From Paraburkholderia sp. NMBU_R16 (GTDB lineage Bacteria; Pseudomonadota; Gammaproteobacteria; Burkholderiales; Burkholderiaceae), in the NCBI RefSeq assembly GCF_013282575.1, contig NZ_JAAAYE010000009.1, positions 1 to 64,000 on the forward strand: a DNA stretch of 64,000 nucleotides. The letters run 5' to 3'. Under the pieces are notes generated by a model. That model saw only the letters and a list, made by a program, of their open reading frames with translations. It had not been told where the DNA came from and made no database searches. The position numbers and the translations under genes were made by a program. Of the stretch, positions 18,809 to 26,389 are shown one piece after another; within the stretch, counting starts at the first letter, position 1; the number at the start of each line of letters is the position of its first letter.

Positions 18809-18994
18809 GGTCAGTCTCCTCATTGTTCTGTCCAAGCATCCATCGCGATAGACCCGTAGTGTGCGCGCAGGAAAGAGCCGATAGTCTGTGCGCCAACGCG
18901 CAGTACCGGACCTCGCTCATAAGCGAGGATAGGTGCTCGCCGGCATGGATGCGAACCGCCCGGCGCGATGAATCGACGAACGAGGGGACACACC

Positions 18995-19417
18995 ATGCAG
19001 CGAAGAACGATGCTCATCGCGTGGGCGGCGGCGGTGCTTGCACCGCGGACGTCGTTCGCTGGTCCGACGGCTTCGCCGCCGGGTGCCGAGGTTTATATCA
19101 TCTGGCCTTACGACGGCGCTGTCATCAAGGGCGGGTTCTGGGTGCGCATGGGCCTGCGCAACATGGGCCTCTGTCCGAAAGGCATCGATCGCCCCAACGT
19201 CGGGCATCATCATCTGCTGATCGATACCGATCTGCCGCCGATGGATCAGCCGATCCCGTCGGACCGAAACCATCTGCATTTCGGTGCCGGCGAAACCGAG
19301 GCGCGCATCGAGCTTGCCCCCGGAAGACATACGCTGCAATTGCTGATGGGGGACTACAACCACGTGCCGCACAACCCGCCCGTTCAATCGAAAAAGATCA
19401 CGATCACTGTGACGTAG
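18995..19417 (+). CDS. DUF4399 periplasmic protein (copy 1)
   Basis: This 140-aa protein has a short Tat/Sec-like signal (MQRRTMLIAWAAAVLAPRTSFA) and a DUF4399 domain. The conserved His-rich motif GHHHLLIDTDLP and the segments SDRNHLHFGAGETE and GRHTLQLLMGDYNHVPH, typical of the family, are visible. Start 18995 has GAGGGG 8 bases upstream. It is followed 21 bases later by a paralogue, so this is a tandem duplication. Function is not established for the family. A hairpin CCTCGCT-N4-AGCGAGG lies at 18911-18928 in the divergent spacer. Confidence 0.75.
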   Translation: MQRRTMLIAWAAAVLAPRTSFAGPTASPPGAEVYIIWPYDGAVIKGGFWVRMGLRNMGLCPKGIDRPNVGHHHLLIDTDLPPMDQPIPSDRNHLHFGAGETEARIELAPGRHTLQLLMGDYNHVPHNPPVQSKKITITVT

Positions 19418-19438
19418 CCAGACTCGGAGACAGACGCC

Positions 19439-19909
19439 ATGAACAAGAGATTTGCCTTCGCCGCAGGTGTCGCCCCATTCGTCGCCCCATTCGTCGTCCG
19501 AACGATCGCTGCCGCGCTGCTCGTATCGGCACCGCTTGCGTGGGCCGGCAGCACCCCGGCCGACCCGCGCGCCACCGTCTATATCGGCTGGCCCAACAAC
19601 GGCCAGGTGTTGCCGGCAGGCAAGCCGTTTCGCGTCTGGTTCGGGCTGCGCTACATGGGCGTCGCGCCAGCCGGTGTCAAGTTTCCCAATACGGGGCACC
19701 ACCATCTGTTGGTCGATACGGACCTGCCGTCCATGGACGACAAAATTCCTTCGGACAGGAATCATCTGCACTTCGGGGCAGGCCAGACCGAGACCATGCT
19801 CGATCTTCCGCCCGGCAAGCACACGCTGCAGTTGCTGATGGGCGACTTCGATCACACGCCGCACAATCCCCCCCTCTATTCGAAGAAGATCACGATCATC
19901 GTCAAATGA
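19439..19909 (+). CDS. DUF4399 periplasmic protein (copy 2)
   Basis: This 156-aa paralogue of the preceding gene has a longer signal region (residues 1-36, ending LAWAG) and the same core: GHHHLLVDTDLPSMDD, PSDRNHLHFGAGQTE and GKHTLQLLMGDFDHTPH. The histidine and aspartate pattern is fully conserved, suggesting metal or ligand binding (inference). The activator-like palindrome at 19916 begins 6 bases after its stop, so the next transcription unit starts immediately downstream. Confidence 0.75.
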   Translation: MNKRFAFAAGVAPFVAPFVVRTIAAALLVSAPLAWAGSTPADPRATVYIGWPNNGQVLPAGKPFRVWFGLRYMGVAPAGVKFPNTGHHHLLVDTDLPSMDDKIPSDRNHLHFGAGQTETMLDLPPGKHTLQLLMGDFDHTPHNPPLYSKKITIIVK

Positions 19910-19915
19910 CGTGAG

Positions 19916-19934
19916 TGTCGGCTCGCGGCCGACA
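19916..19934. promoter_or_regulatory. Candidate sigma-54 activator site (UAS), copy A
   Basis: TGTCGGCTCGCGGCCGACA is a perfect 6-7-6 palindrome (TGTCGG-N7-CCGACA). The same arms and spacing recur at 32101-32119 between two divergent sigma-54 promoters and, degenerate, at 34501-34519. It lies about 180 bases upstream of the transcription start predicted from the -24/-12 element at 20078. Position and recurrence fit an enhancer for the bacterial enhancer-binding protein encoded at 29455. Confidence 0.7.
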
Positions 19935-20077
19935 CGTTCTCCGCAATCTGTTGTCCGCGCACCGTCATACGCCGTTCGAAGCATCGCGAGCGGCGGCACC
20001 TGCCTCGGTTCCCCTCATCGCTCAGCGCCAATGCCGGCAAGCCTTCGCGCGCTGCCGAGAGCCTCGCGTCGCGCGCC

Positions 20078-20093
20078 TGGCATAGCCTGTGCA
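20078..20093 (+). promoter_or_regulatory. Sigma-54 promoter of peptide/TolC operon
   Basis: TGGCATAGCCTGTGCA has the invariant GG (20079-20080) and GC (20091-20092) separated by exactly 10 bases, against consensus TGGCAYG-N4-TTGCW. The predicted start is near 20104, about 66 bases before the peptide ATG. Copies precede the duplicate peptide gene (34374-34389), and similar elements precede the genes at 31880 and 32392. Confidence 0.8.
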
Positions 20094-20169
20094 GTATGAG
20101 GTCCGAGCCCGCAACACTTGCAGCTCACTATCCTCGAAGTCCCTTTGCTTAATCTTTTGGAGAACTGTC

Positions 20170-20439
20170 ATGAAAGCGCTGATGATCGAAGACCTGAGCG
20201 TCACCAAAGAACTCGACGGCCGTGCAATGTCCGCAGTACGCGGCGGCACGCTGGGCTACTACTGGCCGCTGGCGTATTCGCCCGTGCATGTCACCGATAC
20301 GACCAATTTCAGTGCGCAGCAGGTCATCGGTCAAACGAACAGTATCGTGAACAACACGGGCAACAACGTCGCTTTCGCGAGCGACATCCACTCGACGGTC
20401 AAGCCCCAGCAAACCGCCTCGAACACGATCAACTTCTGA
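20170..20439 (+). CDS. Double-glycine leader peptide precursor P1 (copy A)
   Basis: This 89-aa precursor has a 26-residue leader (MKALMIEDLSVTKELDGR, then AMSAVRGG) and a 63-residue core TLGYYWPLAY... rich in Asn, Thr, Gln and Ser with no Cys. The GG at 25-26 is the expected cut site for the C39 peptidase of the exporter encoded at 26390. The core segment QQVIGQTNSIVNNTGNN resembles that of precursor P2. GGAG lies about 8 bases before the ATG. A near-identical copy lies at 34028-34297 (two residue changes). Function (toxin, signal, fibre) is unknown. Confidence 0.85.
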   Translation: MKALMIEDLSVTKELDGRAMSAVRGGTLGYYWPLAYSPVHVTDTTNFSAQQVIGQTNSIVNNTGNNVAFASDIHSTVKPQQTASNTINF

Positions 20440-20456
20440 TCGTGCGGGCCCCGCCG

Positions 20457-20481
20457 CCGTGGAGGCGTCAAGCCTCCACGG
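20457..20481 (+). terminator. Hairpin between peptide gene and TolC-like gene
   Basis: CCGTGGAGGC-gtcaa-GCCTCCACGG forms a perfect 10-bp stem with a 5-base loop, 18 bases after the peptide stop; a T-run follows only at about 20513. It probably acts as a partial terminator or 3' stabiliser, giving more peptide than outer-membrane protein. The same hairpin (6-bp core) is kept in the inverted copy at 33991-34007. Confidence 0.55.
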
Positions 20482-20591
20482 CCGGCGCGGCCGGGCAGCC
20501 GCCGGGCACTCGCTTTTTTCGCGGCAGCATACGAGAACGCCACTTCCTCCGCAGTTCGTCCCATCGATAAACGTCATCCCAGGAGCAGAAC

Positions 20592-22085
20592 GTGAACCAT
20601 TCGACAGGCCCGGCTCGCGCGTCGATCTTCCGCAGCCACACGCGCGCGTTCTTCGGGCACGCTATCGCAGCGGGTCTCGGTGCAATCGTCCTCTCCGGCT
20701 GCATGGACCTGAAAATCCCCGCTTACCAGCGCCCCGACATGCCCGAGAAGACCACCTGGGCGCATACGGAGCGACCGGTGTCGGCGTCCGACACGGTGGA
20801 CCCGCAGTGGTGGCGTTCATTCGACGACGCATATCTCGATTCGCTCATCGACAAGGCGATCGCCGGCAATGTGGACATCAAGGTGCTCGCCGCGCGCATT
20901 CGTGTCGCGGGGGCCGAGATCGGCGAAGTGCGCGCCGGCGCATTGCCGAGCGCCGATTTGGGCGCCGGTGCCGATTTCGAAAAGAGCACGCACCAGCGGC
21001 TCACGAAAACCATCAATCTAGGCACCCAGGTCAACTGGGACATCGACATCTGGGGCAAGGTCGAGAAGGGCGTCCAAGCGCAAAAGGCCGAATACCACGC
21101 TTCCGAGGCGGACTGGCGCGCCGGTTATCTGACGCTCGTCGCGGGCGTATCGAGCACGTACTTCCAGATTCTTCAATTCGACGATCAGATCGAGCAGGAG
21201 CAAAAGACGCTCGCCAAGAACAAGCAGATTCTCGCCATCTATCAGTCCATGCTCGCCGGCGGTCTCGTGCCGCAAACCGAAGTGCTGCGCCAGCGGGCGG
21301 AGATCAACGGGCTGGCGAACGAACTCATCGATTTACAGCGCTCGAGAGATCTCGCCGAGAACGCGCTTGCCACGCTCGTCGGCGTCCCGGCCGGCGAGTT
21401 CAAGATGCCCGCCGGACACTTGCGCGAGCGCGTCAAGCTGCCCGAGGTGCCGATGGGCTTACCGGCACAGTTGCTGGGCCGCCGCCCCGATGTCGTCGCC
21501 GCACAGTACCGCGTGCTCGAATCGTATGACTCGATCGGAGCGGCGAAGCTGGCGCAGTTGCCGAGTATCAGTCTCACCGGCCGAGGCGGCACGGCGGCGT
21601 TCGCACTTTCCGATCTGTTCAAGGCGTTCACATTCAGCTTCTTGCCGAGCATCAATCTGCCCATGTTCGATCCGAGCGTGAAAGCGCACATCAGGACGAC
21701 AGAGGCCCAAAGCGAGGTGGTGGAGCAGCAGTACCGGCAGACTGTGTTCGCCGCCTTCGAGGAGGTCGAGAACGCGCTCGTCAATCTCGACGCGCACAAG
21801 AAGCAACGCCTCGAGCTTCAGCAGCAAAACGCGCATCTGCGCGTCGTGGCCGCCCAGATCGAAGCGCAGTTGAAAGAGGGCGTGGTGTCGCAGCTGGAAG
21901 TGTTCGAATCGGAGCGCTCGCTCGCAGCCGCGGAACTCGCGCTCGTCGCGAATCATCAGCAGATTCTTACCGATACGGTCACGCTGTACAAGGCGATCGG
22001 CGGTGGCTGGCCTGCTGTCGTCGTCGAGAATGCGAGCAGCGATGCCGCGCGCGGCGCCGGGGCCGGCGCTCCAATCGTCAAGTGA
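20592..22085 (+). CDS. TolC/NodT-type outer-membrane efflux lipoprotein
   Basis: This 497-aa outer-membrane channel subunit has a lipobox LSGC at about residues 34-37, the NodT-family element QWWRSFDDAYLDSLIDKA and two OEP repeats rich in coiled-coil helices. It starts at GTG (20592) with AGGAG at 20581-20585. It sits downstream of the sigma-54-driven peptide gene and upstream of the adaptor and ABC genes. I infer it is the outer-membrane exit of the peptide exporter rather than a drug pump; the usual RND partner is absent. Confidence 0.85.
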   Translation: MNHSTGPARASIFRSHTRAFFGHAIAAGLGAIVLSGCMDLKIPAYQRPDMPEKTTWAHTERPVSASDTVDPQWWRSFDDAYLDSLIDKAIAGNVDIKVLAARIRVAGAEIGEVRAGALPSADLGAGADFEKSTHQRLTKTINLGTQVNWDIDIWGKVEKGVQAQKAEYHASEADWRAGYLTLVAGVSSTYFQILQFDDQIEQEQKTLAKNKQILAIYQSMLAGGLVPQTEVLRQRAEINGLANELIDLQRSRDLAENALATLVGVPAGEFKMPAGHLRERVKLPEVPMGLPAQLLGRRPDVVAAQYRVLESYDSIGAAKLAQLPSISLTGRGGTAAFALSDLFKAFTFSFLPSINLPMFDPSVKAHIRTTEAQSEVVEQQYRQTVFAAFEEVENALVNLDAHKKQRLELQQQNAHLRVVAAQIEAQLKEGVVSQLEVFESERSLAAAELALVANHQQILTDTVTLYKAIGGGWPAVVVENASSDAARGAGAGAPIVK

Positions 22086-22131
22086 ACGGTGCACACGTGT
22101 AGGTAACCCGACGAGCCCCGATCGGTCCGGA

Positions 22132-22159
22132 TTGACTGCCGTCTTACGTCGCCTACACT
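22132..22159 (+). promoter_or_regulatory. Sigma-70-type promoter for exporter/signalling operon
   Basis: TTGACT (22132-22137), a 16-base spacer and TACACT (22154-22159) form a fair sigma-70 promoter about 90 bases before the FHA gene. No -24/-12 element is seen in this gap. The exporter and activator genes may thus be expressed basally while the peptide genes await sigma-54 activation. Confidence 0.45.
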
Positions 22160-22252
22160 TTCCTCACGCTCTCCCCGCTTCGCACGACCCCTTCGTCTCA
22201 GGGGAAGCAAGAAAACTGGGGCGGCCCGGCGCTCATCTGCAGGTGTCGAACC

Positions 22253-24199
22253 ATGGCTTCCGATGGTCTTCCGATTGCCGAAATGGAGATGCCGCTCACG
22301 CGGCGCTTCGATGTCGTCTTGAAACCGGTATCGCATCCGGAGATCGGCGATATTCGCATCGAGAACGATCTGTTCGCGATAGGACGGGCCGAACCGCCAT
22401 TTGCGTCCGCGCGTGCCGAGATCGTCGCGGAGCTGTCGCGCCGCCATGCGAAGCTCTTTATCGAGAACGGCGCCGCATACATCGCCGATCTCGGCAGCAA
22501 GAACGGTACGATGCTCAACGGTCGCGACGTGCGCGAGAAGCCGCAAGTGCTCCAAGACGGGGATGAGTTGCGCTTTGCCGGGGTACTCGTTTGCCGCGTC
22601 GCACTCGTGCCGCGCACGGCAAATCGCGCGGTACGCGATGCGCGTTCGGTGGTCCTTACGCTGACGCCGGAGCGCGCCGACCTCGGTCTCGAGCCGATCG
22701 TCGTGACGAGTTTTCCGTTCCTCGTCAGCAAGACGGACGAGACCTTTGCGCGATACCGCGATGCTTATCCCCATCAAGTGAATTACCTGTCGCGCCGTCA
22801 CGCGCACGTGTTCGCCGAAAACGGCGAGCTGTTCGTCGAGGATCTCGGCAGCACGAATGGCACGTTCGTCGAGGGAACCCGTCTCGAGGAGCGTGCGGTA
22901 CGACTCGAAGACGGCGCGCTGCTCGCTTTTGGCGGCAATCACTTCGCGTATCGCGTGGGTATTCGCCGCGGCAGCGTTGCCGATCCGACGCTGACGCAGA
23001 TGCAAGCGCAAGCCCGGACGCAGATCGAAGCCCCGGCAGATGCTGGGCAGCGCGCCGAGCCCGCGAACGCCGGATCCGCCACCGTACCCGCGGCCATGCC
23101 GTTGGCGGATATGGACAGGACGACGTTCATCGCTGCCCCGCACTCGTTTCTCGACATCTTCTGCGTCGATCCCGCGGGAACGCAGGAAGACGGAGCGAGC
23201 CGCGGCACCGCGGCGGCGAAATCGAGCGGCGCCGCGCATGAAGCGCCAAGGCGCCGGGGCGCAATCGAGACGTTCATCGACGAACTATCCATCGCGCTGG
23301 GCGGCAACGCCGCGCCGGACATGCGGCGCATCGGCCGCTGGGGCGCAATCGCATTCGCGCTCGTCTGTGCGCTCGTCGCAACGCTCTATCTGCGAGGCAG
23401 CCCGCAACGCGATATGAGAGCGCTCATGGCGGCTGGACGCTTCGATGCGGCGGCGCAATTGGCGAACGGCTACCTGGCACGGCATCCGGGCGACGCCGCG
23501 TTCGAGGCGGCAGGCGCCGAAGCGCTGATCAAGGCGAAGGTGCCGGACTGGCTTGCGGCGTTAAAGGCGAACGCGTTCGACCGGGCGCGCGCCATGGCCG
23601 CCGAGATGCAGGGATTGGCGAGCCACAACCGGGAGGCGGCGCCGCTCATTGCCGAGCTCGTCTGGATGGGCGAGCTCGAATCGTTCTGGAGGGGACGCGG
23701 CGGCTCGGACGCGCCGATCAGGATCTATCGCGACGAGGTCCCGATCACGTCACTGATCACGCGCTGGAACGATGACCCGAACGAGCATCAGCGCGCACTC
23801 GAGCAAATCCTGTCGTATCTGCCAGCGTTCAGCGAACCGTATGCTGACGCCCTTAGCCATCTGCGCAAGCTTCAAACCGACGACTCGGTGTACGTGGCCG
23901 CGCTCGAGCGTCTGAAAGCGGCCATCGAAGCCGCGCTCAACGACGCGCGCACCGACCGGCTCGATGCGCTGCCCGCGATGATCGACGACTACAGCGAGCG
24001 GTATCCGCGCCTGGCGGGCTTGTCGCTCCTGCGCGACGATCTGCGCGCTTATCGGCAGATCGAGCGCGATGCGCGTGCCGGCCGGGCGCAGGCGGCAGCG
24101 GACGAACTCGCGTCGGTACACTTCGCGACGCCGCCGTTTCAAGTGCGAATTCCAAAACTGCAAGCGCTGAGCGCATCGGCATCGGGGAGTGCGAGGTGA
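22253..24199 (+). CDS. Membrane protein with two cytoplasmic FHA domains
   Basis: This 648-aa protein has two FHA phosphothreonine-binding domains: FHA1 at about 20-118 (IGRAE, LSRRHAKL, LGSKNGT) and FHA2 at about 134-236 (LSRRHAHVF, LGSTNGTF). A linker containing DRTTFIAAP is followed by one membrane helix (about 364-380) and a roughly 265-residue helical domain on the far side. Both FHA domains keep the Arg/Ser/His/Asn binding residues. It is a likely reader of threonines phosphorylated by the kinase at 34714. Its stop overlaps the GTG of the HlyD gene. Confidence 0.85.
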   Translation: MASDGLPIAEMEMPLTRRFDVVLKPVSHPEIGDIRIENDLFAIGRAEPPFASARAEIVAELSRRHAKLFIENGAAYIADLGSKNGTMLNGRDVREKPQVLQDGDELRFAGVLVCRVALVPRTANRAVRDARSVVLTLTPERADLGLEPIVVTSFPFLVSKTDETFARYRDAYPHQVNYLSRRHAHVFAENGELFVEDLGSTNGTFVEGTRLEERAVRLEDGALLAFGGNHFAYRVGIRRGSVADPTLTQMQAQARTQIEAPADAGQRAEPANAGSATVPAAMPLADMDRTTFIAAPHSFLDIFCVDPAGTQEDGASRGTAAAKSSGAAHEAPRRRGAIETFIDELSIALGGNAAPDMRRIGRWGAIAFALVCALVATLYLRGSPQRDMRALMAAGRFDAAAQLANGYLARHPGDAAFEAAGAEALIKAKVPDWLAALKANAFDRARAMAAEMQGLASHNREAAPLIAELVWMGELESFWRGRGGSDAPIRIYRDEVPITSLITRWNDDPNEHQRALEQILSYLPAFSEPYADALSHLRKLQTDDSVYVAALERLKAAIEAALNDARTDRLDALPAMIDDYSERYPRLAGLSLLRDDLRAYRQIERDARAGRAQAAADELASVHFATPPFQVRIPKLQALSASASGSAR

Positions 24200-25578
24200 G
24201 CGCCGCGCGCGAGCCGCGTCGCCTCGAGCCGTTGAACGAGGCGCTCGAGGAGCACGGTGCCGAGGGCATCGCGATCCTCACCGAAGAGCCGCGGCGAATC
24301 ATCGAGGCAGCCGTCGTCGCAGTTGCGGCACTGATCGTCATCGCGCTCGCGTGGTCGTTCATCGGACGGGCGGACGTGATCGTGACAGCCGATGGCGCGC
24401 TTGCACCCGAATCGGAAGTGCGTCGCATCTATGCGCCTGTCGACGGCGAGCTCGCCGATATCTATATCGCCGAAGGGCAGCCTGTGAAGAAGGACGACGT
24501 GATCGGCCGCATCAACGCGCGCGGCGCCATCGAAGCCGCGACGAACGCGCTCGACGCACGCTTGAAACTCGAGGACGCCGAGCATGAATGGCAGCAGTTT
24601 CCGCAAAAAAAAGCATTGATGCAGCGTAAGGCAGACGCGCTCAAAGCGCAGATCGAAGTGGCGGAGCACCAGCACGAAAACCGCATCGCCGAGGGCACGA
24701 GCAAGCTCGCGCAAGCGCAAAAGGCGCAGCTCGACGCGGCGCGCAGCAACATCGACAACGCGGCGCGTGCGCGCGATCTCGCGAAAGGCGAGGCGGACAA
24801 GTTCGCACGCCTTTTCACGTTGCCCGGCGGCGGAGGCGTATCGCAAACGCAGGTCGAGGAAAAGAAAAGCGCATACCTGCAATCCGAGAACAACGTGCGC
24901 ATCGCACAGGCCAAGCTCGCGGAACTCGAGGCGCAATCGAGCCACGAGTTCGCGCAGGCCAAGGCGCAGCTCGAAGGCAGTGGCGAGACGCTCACGAATC
25001 TGCGCATCGAATACGACGCGACGCTGCGCGACATCGCCAATACGGAAGACAAGCTGCGCCTCCAGGTGCAAACAGCACGCCTTGCCGCCGATGCCGCTGC
25101 GCGCATTCGCTTCGAAAATATCGACAAGGACAATTTTCTGCTCGTACTTGCGCCGGTCTCGGGGGTCATTACCGACGTGACGACCACGCAGCCCGGCGAC
25201 AAGATCCAGGCCAACACGCCGCTCGGCGGCATCGCGCCGGCCAACGCGCGGCCCGTCGTGAAGGTGGAGATCGCCGAACAGGATCGCGCCTTCTTGCGAG
25301 AGGGCCAGCGCGTGAAGCTCAAGTTCAACGCGTTCGCCTATCAGCGCTACGGCGTGATCTCGGGCGTACTCGAATACATTTCGCCGGCGACGAAGCCCTC
25401 GGCGCGCACGAAGCTGCCGGTCTATGAAGGCCGTGTCACGCTGGCGCGCGACTATTACGCGATCGGCGATACCAAATACCCGTTGCGCTACGGCATGACG
25501 GCGACCGCGGAAATCGTCGTGCGCGAGCGCCGCCTCATCGATTTTGCGCTCGACCCGTTCCGTCAGGTCGCCGGATAA
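24196..25578 (+). CDS. HlyD-type membrane fusion protein
   Basis: This 460-aa periplasmic adaptor has a cytoplasmic tail of about 33 residues, one membrane helix (about 34-56), a lipoyl-like half (APVDGELADIYIAEGQPVKK), a long coiled coil (about 110-300) and a beta-barrel (VKVEIAEQDRAFLREGQRVKLK). It starts at GTG (24196), overlapping the FHA stop. It would link the C39-ABC transporter in the inner membrane to the TolC/NodT protein. Confidence 0.88.
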   Translation: MSAAREPRRLEPLNEALEEHGAEGIAILTEEPRRIIEAAVVAVAALIVIALAWSFIGRADVIVTADGALAPESEVRRIYAPVDGELADIYIAEGQPVKKDDVIGRINARGAIEAATNALDARLKLEDAEHEWQQFPQKKALMQRKADALKAQIEVAEHQHENRIAEGTSKLAQAQKAQLDAARSNIDNAARARDLAKGEADKFARLFTLPGGGGVSQTQVEEKKSAYLQSENNVRIAQAKLAELEAQSSHEFAQAKAQLEGSGETLTNLRIEYDATLRDIANTEDKLRLQVQTARLAADAAARIRFENIDKDNFLLVLAPVSGVITDVTTTQPGDKIQANTPLGGIAPANARPVVKVEIAEQDRAFLREGQRVKLKFNAFAYQRYGVISGVLEYISPATKPSARTKLPVYEGRVTLARDYYAIGDTKYPLRYGMTATAEIVVRERRLIDFALDPFRQVAG

Positions 25579-25613
25579 GCGGCAAGGATACGAACCAGGC
25601 ATAGGAGACCGAT

Positions 25614-26366
25614 ATGGCGTCAATCGTGCGAATCGACGACGAAGTCATCGATACCGAAGACTTCGTCAGAATGCTGAAGCTCACGGGGCAATTCGAAAGC
25701 CTCGTCGAGCAGCAAGTCCGCGACCGGCTCACGGTCATCGCCGCGAAAAAGCTCGGCGTGAGCGTGTCGGACGACGAGATTCAGGCGCGCGCCGACCAGT
25801 TTCGGCGGGTGCGCGGCTTGCACCGCGCGGCGGACATGAACCGCTATCTCGACGCGTTCGGGGTGAGCCTCGACGAGTTCGAGGCATTCGTGACCGACAC
25901 GCTCTACCAGGAGAAGATGCTTGCCGAGATCGGCTCCGACGAGGCGGTCGAGGCGTACTTCAAGCTCAATTCGCCGAAGTTCGACAGCGTCGAGGTGAGT
26001 CATATCGTACTCGAGTCGGAAGGGCAGGCACGCGAGATGATGTCGATCCTTGCCGACGATCCGGAGAGCTTCGCTGACATGGCACGCGAACATTCGATCG
26101 CCGACACGCGCGAGAGTGGAGGCGTGATCGGCAAAGTGCTGCGCGGCTCGCTCAAGACCGAGATCGAAGCGAAGGTCTTCAATGCGCAAGCCGGCGACCT
26201 GATTGGCCCCTTCGCGGCTCCCGACGGCTCTTTCTACGAGATTTTCTCGGTGACGGCGAAATATCCGGCGACGCTCGACGCCGACGTCGCATCCGAAGTA
26301 CGGCGCGTCTTGCGTGAGGAATGGTTGGCCGCGCGAGCTCAGGAACACATCATCGAAGCGCGCTGA
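25614..26366 (+). CDS. Cytosolic PpiC/parvulin-type peptidyl-prolyl isomerase
   Basis: This 250-aa protein has a SurA-like N-terminal helical domain (residues 1-105) and a parvulin domain (about 120-225; VSHIVLESEGQA, FADMAREHS, GGVIGKVLRG, GDLIGPF). There is no signal peptide, unlike SurA/PpiD. It lies between the adaptor and the C39-ABC gene. Cyanobacterial peptide-export clusters also pair such rotamases with C39-ABC transporters. It may chaperone the precursor peptides before export (inference). Confidence 0.82.
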   Translation: MASIVRIDDEVIDTEDFVRMLKLTGQFESLVEQQVRDRLTVIAAKKLGVSVSDDEIQARADQFRRVRGLHRAADMNRYLDAFGVSLDEFEAFVTDTLYQEKMLAEIGSDEAVEAYFKLNSPKFDSVEVSHIVLESEGQAREMMSILADDPESFADMAREHSIADTRESGGVIGKVLRGSLKTEIEAKVFNAQAGDLIGPFAAPDGSFYEIFSVTAKYPATLDADVASEVRRVLREEWLAARAQEHIIEAR

Positions 26367-26389
26367 AACGCGACGAAAGGCGAATATCC

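Larger units (their letters stand above)
20070..20497 (+). repeat. Inverted duplicate, copy A (promoter + peptide gene + hairpin)
   Basis: About 428 bases are nearly identical, in inverted orientation, to 33971-34398. The repeat covers the sigma-54 promoter, the 5' leader, the whole peptide gene and the following hairpin. Inside the 270-base coding region only three bases differ. Similarity fades just outside the promoter and after the hairpin. There are no transposase genes or target-site duplications that I can see. Confidence 0.9.

Noticed and set aside
20592-22085. Multidrug RND efflux outer-membrane protein
   Set aside because: No RND pump or its adaptor is nearby; context ties it to the C39-ABC exporter, though sequence alone cannot exclude it.
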